In this document: positions 9,541 to 17,266 of the stretch, piece after piece
Layout: each line of letters starts with the position of its first letter
Numbering within the stretch: the stretch's first letter is position 1
Assembly (NCBI GenBank): GCA_963974215.1
Contig: CAXBBL010000008.1
Span: 180,133 to 244,132 of the forward strand
Length of the DNA stretch: 64,000 nucleotides
Source: Croceimicrobium sp963974215
GTDB lineage: Bacteria; Bacteroidota; Bacteroidia; Flavobacteriales; Schleiferiaceae
Direction of reading: 5' to 3'
Program-made: the position numbers and the translations under genes
The notes under the pieces: generated by a model
What the model saw: the letters and a program-made list of their open reading frames with translations, nothing else
Database searches by the model: none
What the model was told of the DNA's origin: nothing

Positions 9541-9684
9541 AATAATTTTAGTAGCCTCTTCGCTACAGAAAATAATAGCTCATTTTAAAGACCAAAAAGT
9601 TTACTATTAAAATTAGACTTAAATTTCATTTCCAAAAAAAGATATTCTGCTCCAACAATATGGCCTAAGATATAATTCAAAACC

Positions 9685-11403
9685 TTAATTAGAAGGTATT
9701 AGAATATCTACCTCAGTTCCCTTTCCTTTTTGCGACCTTATCTCTAGGCTACCGTTAAGAGCTATCAAAAACTCTCTACTTAACTCCAAGCCTAAACCAG
9801 TACCTTTTTCTTGACCAGTGCCAACAGAAGATTCACTCATGCCCACTGATAATCTTTTTAAAAATTCATCACTCATGCCTACGCCAAAATCCTTAATAAG
9901 TATATGATGATTAGATTCAACCTTCGTGTAGGAAACAATTATCTCAGCCCCCTCATGGGAGAATTTAATGGCGTTGGAGAGCAAATTACGAATTACTAAG
10001 CCCAACAATAACTCATCTGAATTTATTTCTAAATTAGAGGTAAAACCATAGACCTGTATGCTTAAACCTTTGGATTTTGATTGTGCTTCCACTTCCTTTA
10101 GAGTCTTTTCAATAAGATCCGAAAGATTAAAAACCGTCTTTTTTGCTACCAGCGCTTGTTTTTGGTTAAGTACCCAATTTAAAAGGTTTTCTATTAAAAA
10201 GTTTACGCTTACCGCAGATGCCTCCAATTTAGACATCATATCTTGTAAATCATCCCTGCCTATAAGCCCTTCATTATATAAATGAATAACTCCAGTTAAG
10301 GAAGACATGGGATTACGAATGTCGTGTGCAACTATACCAATTAGCTGATTTTTAAATCCTAAGGATTTTTCTAGCTCCTGATTAAGCTCTTGCTGTTTTG
10401 CATTAAGTTTTTTATAGCTCTGTTTTTGCCGATAAAATACTAGGGCTAAAAGAAGGATAAAAATCAGGCCCACCACGAGCATCAGGCTTTGCAGTTGAGA
10501 GTTTTCTTTTTCCGAAAGAAGCACCGAATTTTCTAATTTCTGATTACTTAACTCATTGGATATCCTAAAGTTATCGGTTCGCTTATCTACAATGGCCTGC
10601 ATCCCATCTAGGGTATGCTTATGCGCCGAGTCTAAGGACATAAAGGCCGAATCAAAGATTCCTAATTTCTCATAAGCCTTGGCTACTAAACGAAAGTTAT
10701 CGCTCACGTTCATGCGGTCGAAGCTGATCCAATTGTAATTGCTGTATAGTTTAGCGGAATTAATGGCTCCTCGATAATCGCCCATCCGATATTGCGCCAT
10801 TCCTAGGTTTTTTAAGGATGAATACATTTCTGCTGTGTCATCCATAGATTTGGCTTTTTCAAAAGCTTTCTGAAGAATTTCAACCGACTTATCCCATTCT
10901 TCCCGATCACGGTAAATCGCACCTAAAATGTTGAAATTTGAGAAAATTCGCCATTTATAATTTTTGAGAGAGTCTATTTTTTGGGATTCCCGCACTGCTG
11001 CTATGGCCGCATCATAGTTTTTTCGCTCGTACTCAATGGCCCCAAGGCGATTGTAATAATATGATTTCACAGTGCTTGGTTCTAACGATTCATTTAATTC
11101 TTGAACCTCTTTTAAGCTTTCGAAGGCTATATCCAAGCTCGCGATAGACCTTAAAATTTCCGCCTTGTGAACCCGGGAGCGCACAATCTCCATTTGGTCA
11201 TCTCGCTCTGAGTGATGCTCGTAGAGCAGATCTGAAACCATCAGGGCACTATCAATATCACCATTACTTAGGTGAAATTGAACCTTCCCATAAAGCGAAT
11301 CATGCAAGGCTGTTCTTACCTTTTCTTGGGATTGAACTCTAAGGCTATAAGTAAATGTTAATGCAAAAAAGAGAACAGTTTTGAAAAGATTGTGAAGCTT
11401 CAT
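9685..11403 (-). CDS. TPR-containing sensor histidine kinase (paralogue)
   Basis: The 572-residue protein repeats the layout of its neighbour: signal peptide (residues 1-25), TPR-rich periplasmic region, one membrane helix at about 305-325, HisKA with His360 in VAHDIRNPMSSLTG, and an ATPase domain with DFGVGMS and EKGTGLGLELS. Sequence similarity to the gene at 7657 runs through the whole length, including the motif SAHKHTLDGMQ before the membrane helix, so the pair is a tandem duplication. The N-terminal repeats have diverged more than the kinase core, which suggests that the two sense different inputs but signal to the same or similar regulators. No cognate regulator gene is nearby. Confidence 0.9.
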   Translation of the reverse strand: MKLHNLFKTVLFFALTFTYSLRVQSQEKVRTALHDSLYGKVQFHLSNGDIDSALMVSDLLYEHHSERDDQMEIVRSRVHKAEILRSIASLDIAFESLKEVQELNESLEPSTVKSYYYNRLGAIEYERKNYDAAIAAVRESQKIDSLKNYKWRIFSNFNILGAIYRDREEWDKSVEILQKAFEKAKSMDDTAEMYSSLKNLGMAQYRMGDYRGAINSAKLYSNYNWISFDRMNVSDNFRLVAKAYEKLGIFDSAFMSLDSAHKHTLDGMQAIVDKRTDNFRISNELSNQKLENSVLLSEKENSQLQSLMLVVGLIFILLLALVFYRQKQSYKKLNAKQQELNQELEKSLGFKNQLIGIVAHDIRNPMSSLTGVIHLYNEGLIGRDDLQDMMSKLEASAVSVNFLIENLLNWVLNQKQALVAKKTVFNLSDLIEKTLKEVEAQSKSKGLSIQVYGFTSNLEINSDELLLGLVIRNLLSNAIKFSHEGAEIIVSYTKVESNHHILIKDFGVGMSDEFLKRLSVGMSESSVGTGQEKGTGLGLELSREFLIALNGSLEIRSQKGKGTEVDILIPSN

Positions 11404-11548
11404 TCTTATATAACTAGATATACCCTAGCGAAATTACACTATAATGGGCTAATCAGCATTGCTGTAATCCTTAGTTCTCTCTAAAATTTTAAAAACCAAT
11501 TGGAAGTTTAAATGAATTCTACCCAAAAATTGATTTCACCTAAAGTAT

Positions 11549-12040
11549 TTATTTTCCCTGCCTCGGCTTAGGATCCGATCCAAACATCCACATAGGAGTT
11601 TGATCAAAAACCAATTTGGCTTCTGCTTCCATTAATCCGCCGATAACCTGAGGTACAGCAGCAAAAAAAGGGGGGAACTTTTCAAGACCTTTATCTTCCA
11701 TTATATTCCACTTAGTATGTCCTCCCATAAAGGGAGAAGGTAAAGCATAAACAATCTTAGATACCTTATACTCTCTCGCCATAAAAGCGCACATGGGGCA
11801 AGGTTCGCAATTGGAATAGAGGGTGCAACCGGATAAGTCTGAACTCTTTAAAGCATCGTGAGCTAAGTGCAAGGCAATCACCTCAGCGTGGTCTGATATA
11901 CGATTTTGTGCGTTATTGCCCGATTGGGCAATTATCTTGTTTCCTTTGACCACCAAAGCACCAAAAGGAGCGTCGCCGCGATCTAAACTTTCTTGAGAAA
12001 GATCGATGCAAATTTTCATAAAATCCTTGTCTACCTGCAT
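11549..12040 (-). CDS. Nucleoside deaminase (cytidine/deoxycytidylate deaminase fold)
   Basis: The 163-residue protein has the zinc site of the cytidine-deaminase superfamily: HAEVIAL (zinc His and catalytic Glu) at about residues 51-57 and EPCPMCAFM (two zinc Cys) near residue 80. Length and the overall pattern resemble cytosolic purine or nucleoside deaminases such as guanine deaminase of the short bacterial type, rather than the tRNA adenosine deaminase TadA, but the substrate cannot be decided from sequence alone. Its start lies 8 bases after the stop of the GAF kinase gene, so the two are probably one operon. Confidence 0.85.
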   Translation of the reverse strand: MQVDKDFMKICIDLSQESLDRGDAPFGALVVKGNKIIAQSGNNAQNRISDHAEVIALHLAHDALKSSDLSGCTLYSNCEPCPMCAFMAREYKVSKIVYALPSPFMGGHTKWNIMEDKGLEKFPPFFAAVPQVIGGLMEAEAKLVFDQTPMWMFGSDPKPRQGK

Positions 12041-12048
12041 TTCTAAAT

Positions 12049-13251
12049 TTAAATTTTTTCGACGCTAAAGGTAAAGGTAGCACCATCACCAATTTTGGAT
12101 TCCACCCAAATATTTCCACCTAAGCCTTCCACTAAAGCTTTAACAGTTGCCAAACCTATACCGGTTCCAGAGGTGCCGTCTTTTGCCTTATTGGTAGTAG
12201 TTTGAAAAATAGTAAAAATCCTTTTTTGGTCTTTCTCCGAAATTCCAGGCCCATTATCCGAAACTGAAAAGATTATTCGAGTTTCATCCTCTTCTGCACT
12301 AACCTTAAGCCAGGGTTGCATTGCATTATTATACTTGAGTGAATTAGCAATAAGATTTATTAAAATCTGCTCTAAGGCAATTTTATTGGTGAAGACCTTC
12401 TCAACTTTAATATCTAAAGTTAAAGCGGTTTTAGTGCTTAAGCACAACATATTTAAAAGACTAGCAATAAAATCGGGCAAATCTAGGGTGCTCCGCTCCT
12501 GGTTCAAGAGCTCACTGCTTCTGCTTAAGCGTAAAATGCCATCTATTAACTGCCCCAAATCTTTAGCTGAAGTGCTAATCATTGAAAGCAATTCATGCCC
12601 CTCCTTACTTAAACCAGATTCCTCTTGATTGATGTATTCACTTAATGACAGGATATTATTAATCGGAGACTTAATATCGTGAGCCGCTACTCGGGCAAAC
12701 TCCTCTAGGGACTGATTTTTAATGTTAAGATCATTAACCAGACGTTCCAGCTCCTTGGTTTTTCTTCTCAGTTCAAAAAGTTTTACCACCTGACTAGCCA
12801 AGTCTTCTAAGGCTTCTTGTTTTTCGGCACTAAGATTTTTCGGTTCACTATCTATTACGCATAAAGTGCCTAATGCTATGTTATCTCCTGTAACCAAAGG
12901 AACTCCAGCATAAAAAACAATATTGGGCTCATTTAAAACAAAGGGGTTATCAAAAAAGCGTTCGTCTTTGCGTGAATCGGGGATTATAAAGGTCTCCTGG
13001 GGTGAATTGATAGCATGGGCACAAAAGGCAAAGTCACGGGGAGTCTCTGGTAAGCCTAAGCCAATATTAGACTTAAACCACTGCCGATCTTTATCAATTA
13101 AGGAAATAAGCGAAATGGGAGTACCGCAAATATTAGAAGCCATTTTAGTGATTTGATCATACTCATCCTCATAGAACGTGTCTAAAAGTGAGTATTTATA
13201 GAGCTCCTTTAATCTTTGCTCCTCATTTTCAGGTATGTCTGGGATCTTCAT
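12049..13251 (-). CDS. GAF-domain sensor histidine kinase, soluble
   Basis: The 400-residue protein has no signal peptide or membrane helix. Residues about 20-165 form a GAF domain of the type with the motif SLIDKDRQWFKS and DFAFCAHAI, often found in bacterial signalling proteins that bind small ligands. A coiled coil (about 160-185) leads into HisKA with His191 in RVAAHDIKSPINNI and an ATPase domain with NSLKYN, DNGPGIS and GTGIGLAT. It should sense a cytoplasmic signal and phosphorylate a regulator that is not encoded here. It heads an operon with the nucleoside deaminase. Two terminator-bearing repeats lie upstream of its start on the same strand. Confidence 0.9.
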   Translation of the reverse strand: MKIPDIPENEEQRLKELYKYSLLDTFYEDEYDQITKMASNICGTPISLISLIDKDRQWFKSNIGLGLPETPRDFAFCAHAINSPQETFIIPDSRKDERFFDNPFVLNEPNIVFYAGVPLVTGDNIALGTLCVIDSEPKNLSAEKQEALEDLASQVVKLFELRRKTKELERLVNDLNIKNQSLEEFARVAAHDIKSPINNILSLSEYINQEESGLSKEGHELLSMISTSAKDLGQLIDGILRLSRSSELLNQERSTLDLPDFIASLLNMLCLSTKTALTLDIKVEKVFTNKIALEQILINLIANSLKYNNAMQPWLKVSAEEDETRIIFSVSDNGPGISEKDQKRIFTIFQTTTNKAKDGTSGTGIGLATVKALVEGLGGNIWVESKIGDGATFTFSVEKI

Positions 13252-13330
13252 AGGGTCTTGCTAATTCGCTTGCAAGTTCATTATAATAATTTGTCTAACC
13301 TGAACTTTGCCATAATTTTGAAATACACCA

Positions 13331-13450
13331 AAAAAAAACCCCGTCCGAAAACGAGGTCTTTCTCTGTATAGAGGGGTATAGATAGGGACTTAATTGGATC
13401 AATTATCAGAGTAAACTCCTTTTCCTATTGATACTCAAAGGTCTCAATTT
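13331..13450 (-). repeat. 120-bp direct repeat, unit 1, ending in a terminator
   Basis: This unit and the one at 13571-13690 are about 80 percent identical and lie 240 bases apart in the same direction. Read on the minus strand, each runs from AAATTGAGA(C/T)CTTTGAG through CTATCTATACCCCTCTATAC to a hairpin and U-run. In this unit the stem is CCTCGT/ACGGGG (13356-13351 and 13344-13339), one G-U wobble, followed by eight T. A 15-codon frame starting MKKLTFPKIETFEYQ ends inside the unit (stop at 13427-13425), so a micro-peptide or a small RNA are both possible. Confidence 0.7.
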
Positions 13451-13570
13451 TAGGGAAGGTTAGCTTCTTCATTCGACCTATGGTCTTATTAATACGATAA
13501 ATGGTAAGTACGTGGAAGTCTTAATCATAAAACCTTCTAAATTAAACCAGTAGCATCTATTCTTAAAATG

Positions 13571-13690
13571 AAAAAACCTCGTCCGAAAACGAGGCCTTTT
13601 CCTGTATAGAGGGGTATAGATAGAAACTTATTTAAATCAATCGGTGGAATAAACTCCTTTCCTTTATTGATACTCAAAGATCTCAATTTC
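13571..13690 (-). repeat. 120-bp direct repeat, unit 2, ending in a terminator
   Basis: This is the second unit of the pair described at 13331-13450. Its terminator stem is perfect: CCTCGT/ACGAGG on the minus strand (13594-13589 and 13582-13577), followed by six T. An open frame through the unit ends with the same residues as unit 1 (EIEIFEYQ versus KIETFEYQ) but has no ATG; the only in-frame alternative start is a GTG. Both units precede the GAF kinase gene, so they are either free small RNAs or terminated leader transcripts. Confidence 0.7.
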
Positions 13691-13789
13691 AAAGGCTACC
13701 ACCTTGATGTTTCGATAAGTGGCCTCAACTTTCCGATCAACGGGAGAATTAAGTTAAAAAGATGTTTTAGGGATGTCTAATTTGCTTTG

Positions 13790-13980
13790 AAACCTGAGTT
13801 TAGCGTAAAATTAGGCCTCAGACCTCTTATAAATAATGGGTTTTAAGCCGAAGCACTGAAGCAATAGCGGGCTATTGCGAAGGGCTAAGACGCCAAAAAC
13901 TACTTTTTAGAAGAGGCTTACAAGTTTTTTCCAATAAAAGCGAAAATCTGAGGCTATAATTTTAGGTCGAACACAGGTTT
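13790..13980 (-). repeat. Palindromic MITE-like repeat, copy B (short form, inverted)
   Basis: This 191-bp copy is complete at both ends: AAACCTGAGTTTAGCG at the left and GGTCGAACACAGGTTT at the right, each followed inward by the GCCTCAGA motif. The central hairpin is GCAATAGC-gg-GCTATTGC (13861-13878). Compared with the long form at 24688 it lacks about 75 bases lying between two copies of GATTTTC. It lies beyond the terminator of the LruC gene. Confidence 0.9.
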
Positions 13981-14012
13981 GAAGAGAGTTATTGAAATTC
14001 TTATTCTGTGCT

Positions 14013-14053
14013 TGAAAAAAAAGAGACCGTCCCTCTGCTAAGGAACGGTCTCT
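14013..14053 (-). terminator. Intrinsic terminator of the LruC gene
   Basis: On the minus strand GAGACCGT (14052-14045) pairs with ACGGTCTC (14030-14023) across a 14-base loop and is followed by a run of T. It lies 33 bases after the stop codon of the gene at 14086. Confidence 0.9.
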
Positions 14054-14085
14054 TCATCATCAACCAAAAACTAATCTACTATGAC

Positions 14086-16107
14086 TTAATAAATTTTTTC
14101 ATTGTTACGGTTACCAGCTTCATTGGTAAACCAATTGGTGTTGAGGCTTCCGCCAGATGTTGCCCATACTGCAAATTTGGAATACGCTTCGTTTATTGGG
14201 GTGTACTCAACAGGGTAAGCAAAGCTTTCAGCAATGTTTATCGCCCAAGGAAGGCCATTTGCCGTTTTATACGAATATTCATTGGCAGCATTTGTTGCAT
14301 CCGCATCAGTTCCAAATAAAGCTACATTCGCTAAATCGGTAGGTCTTTTATCGGCTAAGTGAATTTCACGACCACGGGTGGCATTTGCGAAAATAAAGGC
14401 ATTATAAGGAGGAAGTCCAACCATAGACTGGTTTTGGCTCGTGGTAAAACTAATTTTATTAGAAAGCGTAACTGGACTAACCGTTGCCTCACCTTTAACG
14501 GTATTTACAAAAGAAGTTCCAGCATTAGGCATTACATTGAAAACATTGTCAAAAGCGATTACCGTGGCATTGTTTTGACCTTGCTCAGTTCCATTTGCAC
14601 CAACAGTAACTAATCCGTCACTTAAATCTTGGCCGGTAATACTAGCGATTGTACCAGGAGCTAAATTATCGAAACTATATCCGAAGCCATTTCTAAAACC
14701 TGCACCAATGGCCCGTACGGTCCAGTCTGCTTCAATTTCTACTACTTCGTTATTTCCGTTTAGGATGTGATCAATTTCGTAATCGATAACCATATCATTA
14801 AAATCATAATCACCTTGTGCCGGCCATAAATCTTCATAAGCTAAAGTACCCGAGTAAGTGTTGCGGATGGCACGTAGTGGATCACAAACAAAGTCATCAC
14901 TGTCGTCAGATACACCATCATTATCGCAATCGGTTTTGGGAGTAATCGAAGGAATACCGCCGATATTAACATTTTCCCAAGGATTGGCAGTTACGTAAAA
15001 TACTAGATCGTTAAAATCATTGTCACTTTGAACCGAACGGGTTAAGTCTTCAAAACCATTTAATAACAACTGGCGACCAATGTCGGCCAATTGCACGGTG
15101 TGCTGACGTAAATTCGGATCCGATTCTGCCGTATTGAAGTCTATACGTGAATAAAATTTTCTTTTATCTACATCCACGCCAGTAGAGGTCCATCCGTTTT
15201 GAAAAAGAACCCAGCTAATAGTTTTACCCCCTTCGAAAGTTCCAAGTTTAACTTTATCACCAGCCACTAAACCACCACTCGAATTTAACAATGAGCTATT
15301 GGGAAGGATAATAAAAACTGAATCGATGTCATTGGCAGTAGCGGGAGGATTATTGCTATCAAATACATAATATCCTAGAGCATTTCTATTACCTGCACCT
15401 TCGGACACCATTGTAATCCAAACATCACTACGGTCATCAATTATTACATCTAATTCATTACCAACAGTTAAATAATTAGGATTATTTGTGGGAACATCTA
15501 ATCGCTCGGGAAGCGAGGCGTTCACATCATCTAAGAAACCTTGGCTAATAGCATCTCCTACTGGCTCGAGGTAATTAGGAACTCCCGCATTTTGACCAGT
15601 CGTGAAAGTACCCATATAGTAATAATTGCTTTTTATGGGAATTCGAGCAGCCACTGTACTCATCTTATTTGACTGCAAAGCTCTTTTACCTGCTTTACCG
15701 CCAAAATTTAATTGAATATTTTCAGCAACAGCTGCCCTTTGTTGAGTGGCAATACCGGCTGTATGTACTTCTACAAAAAGTTCACTAACAAAAGCAGGAA
15801 CTCTTACTGGCATAGTTAAATCACCTGAACCAGTTGTAAATCCTGAGCTTAATAAAGTTCCACCATTACTTGGATCGGCGGTATAAAAACTAACCTTAAT
15901 GCCTGATAACGGATTATCGTTAATCCCTTTTACATTAACGGAAGCTTGCACTTCTTTAGCTGTTTCAAAAGAAAAATTGGCAGGAATTTGTAACTCCTTA
16001 ATATTCTCGCTTAAAACAGGTGTGCTTTGTGTTGGAGTTTCGTTGTCTTTGGCGCAAGACCCAACCACAAGGGCGAATGCTGATAATAATAGAACCTTAG
16101 ATTTCAT
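14086..16107 (-). CDS. LruC-domain lipoprotein
   Basis: The Met at 16107 is chosen because it opens a lipoprotein signal (MKSKVLLLSAFALVVGSCAK, lipidated Cys at residue 18); the longer frame adds 21 residues of no signal character. The middle holds a DUF4114-like segment (SDNDFNDLVFYV) and the C-terminal third a DUF4842/LruC domain (YDFNDMVIDYEI, then WTVRAIGAGFRNGFG). A short Asp-rich stretch (DCDNDGVSDDSDD) like a thrombospondin type 3 calcium loop lies between them. LruC proteins were first noted in leptospires and are common in Bacteroidota; their role is unknown, and they are probably exposed on the outer membrane. A strong terminator follows. Confidence 0.85.
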   Translation of the reverse strand: MKSKVLLLSAFALVVGSCAKDNETPTQSTPVLSENIKELQIPANFSFETAKEVQASVNVKGINDNPLSGIKVSFYTADPSNGGTLLSSGFTTGSGDLTMPVRVPAFVSELFVEVHTAGIATQQRAAVAENIQLNFGGKAGKRALQSNKMSTVAARIPIKSNYYYMGTFTTGQNAGVPNYLEPVGDAISQGFLDDVNASLPERLDVPTNNPNYLTVGNELDVIIDDRSDVWITMVSEGAGNRNALGYYVFDSNNPPATANDIDSVFIILPNSSLLNSSGGLVAGDKVKLGTFEGGKTISWVLFQNGWTSTGVDVDKRKFYSRIDFNTAESDPNLRQHTVQLADIGRQLLLNGFEDLTRSVQSDNDFNDLVFYVTANPWENVNIGGIPSITPKTDCDNDGVSDDSDDFVCDPLRAIRNTYSGTLAYEDLWPAQGDYDFNDMVIDYEIDHILNGNNEVVEIEADWTVRAIGAGFRNGFGYSFDNLAPGTIASITGQDLSDGLVTVGANGTEQGQNNATVIAFDNVFNVMPNAGTSFVNTVKGEATVSPVTLSNKISFTTSQNQSMVGLPPYNAFIFANATRGREIHLADKRPTDLANVALFGTDADATNAANEYSYKTANGLPWAINIAESFAYPVEYTPINEAYSKFAVWATSGGSLNTNWFTNEAGNRNNEKIY

Positions 16108-16361
16108 AGTTTCAATTTGATGGATCAAAATTGCACTATTAGTAAATCTAGTCATTCGATAAATCGACAATTAAGCCAAAATCCTCGTTAAGTGGTAAGA
16201 AGCAAAATTCAGGCTTTAGGGTTTGCATGCTGCTTATCTGCCATAGCCTATACTATGATCTGTAGGGTATCAAAAAAGGCATATCCAAACCCTAAGTCTT
16301 TAAAATTATTCGGACGCCAAATTCCCTTTCATACTCTATCCCGTAAATTAAATCTTTCGCC

Positions 16362-16769
16362 CTATTGCGCCTCTGCAAGAACCCCATCTAATTCTAATTC
16401 TTCAATTTTAGTGAGAGCATATTCCTTAAAAGGCAAAACCAACAAACGCTGATCATATACTTGATTGTTTATATAAAAACTAATCCAGAAGCGATTGTAA
16501 AAGGAAAATACGGAAGGGTCAACCGCTTCAATTTTAGCCGACTTGCCTGGGGGAATCAAATCGTGAAAATGGCGCAGTTTAGAAGTCGTTCGGCCACTGC
16601 CATCCTCATTTTCGAAAGCCTCCGAAGTAATCATCACATTCTGTAGGGCCAGATCTTTATTGTTAATTAAATAGGCATAAAAATTAGTTTCACCTTTTTC
16701 ATTGGGAGTTTTGGCTATGGCCAACTTTACCCCCTCAACGGTTTCAAATTTCAAGTCTTTCAGCATCAC
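16362..16769 (-). CDS. Conserved protein of unknown function
   Basis: The product is 135 residues, soluble, with no signal peptide. It alternates short hydrophobic and charged stretches (NFYAYLINNKDLALQNVMI; FWISFYINNQVYDQRL), which suggests a compact beta-sandwich. I do not recognise a named family. A second Met directly after the first is an equally good start. A TAGTTTTG box on the coding strand (16790-16783) lies 13 bases upstream of the ATG and fits the Bacteroidota -7 element. The gene diverges from the DUF2805 gene. The 254 bases between it and the LruC gene hold no other gene. Confidence 0.75.
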   Translation of the reverse strand: MMLKDLKFETVEGVKLAIAKTPNEKGETNFYAYLINNKDLALQNVMITSEAFENEDGSGRTTSKLRHFHDLIPPGKSAKIEAVDPSVFSFYNRFWISFYINNQVYDQRLLVLPFKEYALTKIEELELDGVLAEAQ

Positions 16770-16851
16770 TTTTTCTTTGCAGCAAAACTAAGTTAACTCG
16801 CGTTATTTAATGCGGGCTTAAACAAAGTATAGAACTAGTGGTTTTAAAATT

Positions 16852-17106
16852 ATGAAAGCGTTAACAGAACGAGAAATTGATCGCATCGTAGAAATGGCTT
16901 GGGAAGATCGCACCAGCTTCGATGCCATAGAAGCACAATTCGGACTACCCGAACAAGAAGTTATTAAAATCATGCGTCGCGAAATGAAAGAAAGTAGTTT
17001 CAAAATGTGGCGAGAACGGGTGCAAGGTCGTAAAACAAAACACCGCGCAAAATCTCCCGAAGACATGAAACGCTTTAAAAGCAACAATCAGAGAAACATT
17101 GGTTAA
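16852..17106 (+). CDS. DUF2805 / TIGR03643 family protein
   Basis: The 84-residue protein matches the TIGR03643 family closely: it opens LTEREIDRIVEMAWEDRT, continues with FGLPEQEVIKIMRREMK and ends in a basic tail (WRERVQGRKTKH). The central part is consistent with a small helix-turn-helix-like fold, so nucleic-acid binding is plausible. The function has not been established for the family. It stands alone before the Rsh gene, separated from it by 160 bases that contain a fragment of the palindromic repeat. Confidence 0.9.
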   Translation: MKALTEREIDRIVEMAWEDRTSFDAIEAQFGLPEQEVIKIMRREMKESSFKMWRERVQGRKTKHRAKSPEDMKRFKSNNQRNIG

Positions 17107-17112
17107 AGTCTT

Positions 17113-17170
17113 TATTGAAAATCTGAGGCATTAATTTATCGGCGAGCTTTGGTTTTAGGTCAAACTCAGC
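17113..17170 (-). repeat. End fragment of the palindromic MITE-like repeat
   Basis: The stretch reads GAAAATCTGAGGCATTAATTT, an unrelated ~18-base insertion, then GGTTTTAGGTCAAACTCAG. It corresponds to one terminal inverted repeat of the family and the adjacent GATTTTC module (compare the right end of copy B). The rest of the element is absent. Confidence 0.55.
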
Positions 17171-17266
17171 TGATTAGAAAAGTAAGGTTTAAAAAGCGAA
17201 ATAATCGAAGACTTTCCCCCGCTCTTTAGGGCCTAAATACTTATCTTCGATTATTGCTTTGTAGCT

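Noticed and set aside
13331..13690. CRISPR-like interpretation of the paired repeats
   Set aside because: There are only two units of about 120 bases, they contain terminators, and there are no spacers or cas genes.
14008..14613. Three overlapping plus-strand frames opposite the LruC gene
   Set aside because: They are shadows of the real gene; the first also contains its terminator.
16192..16452. Plus-strand frame in the gap next to the LruC gene
   Set aside because: The product has no family resemblance and its last third lies opposite the 135-residue gene.
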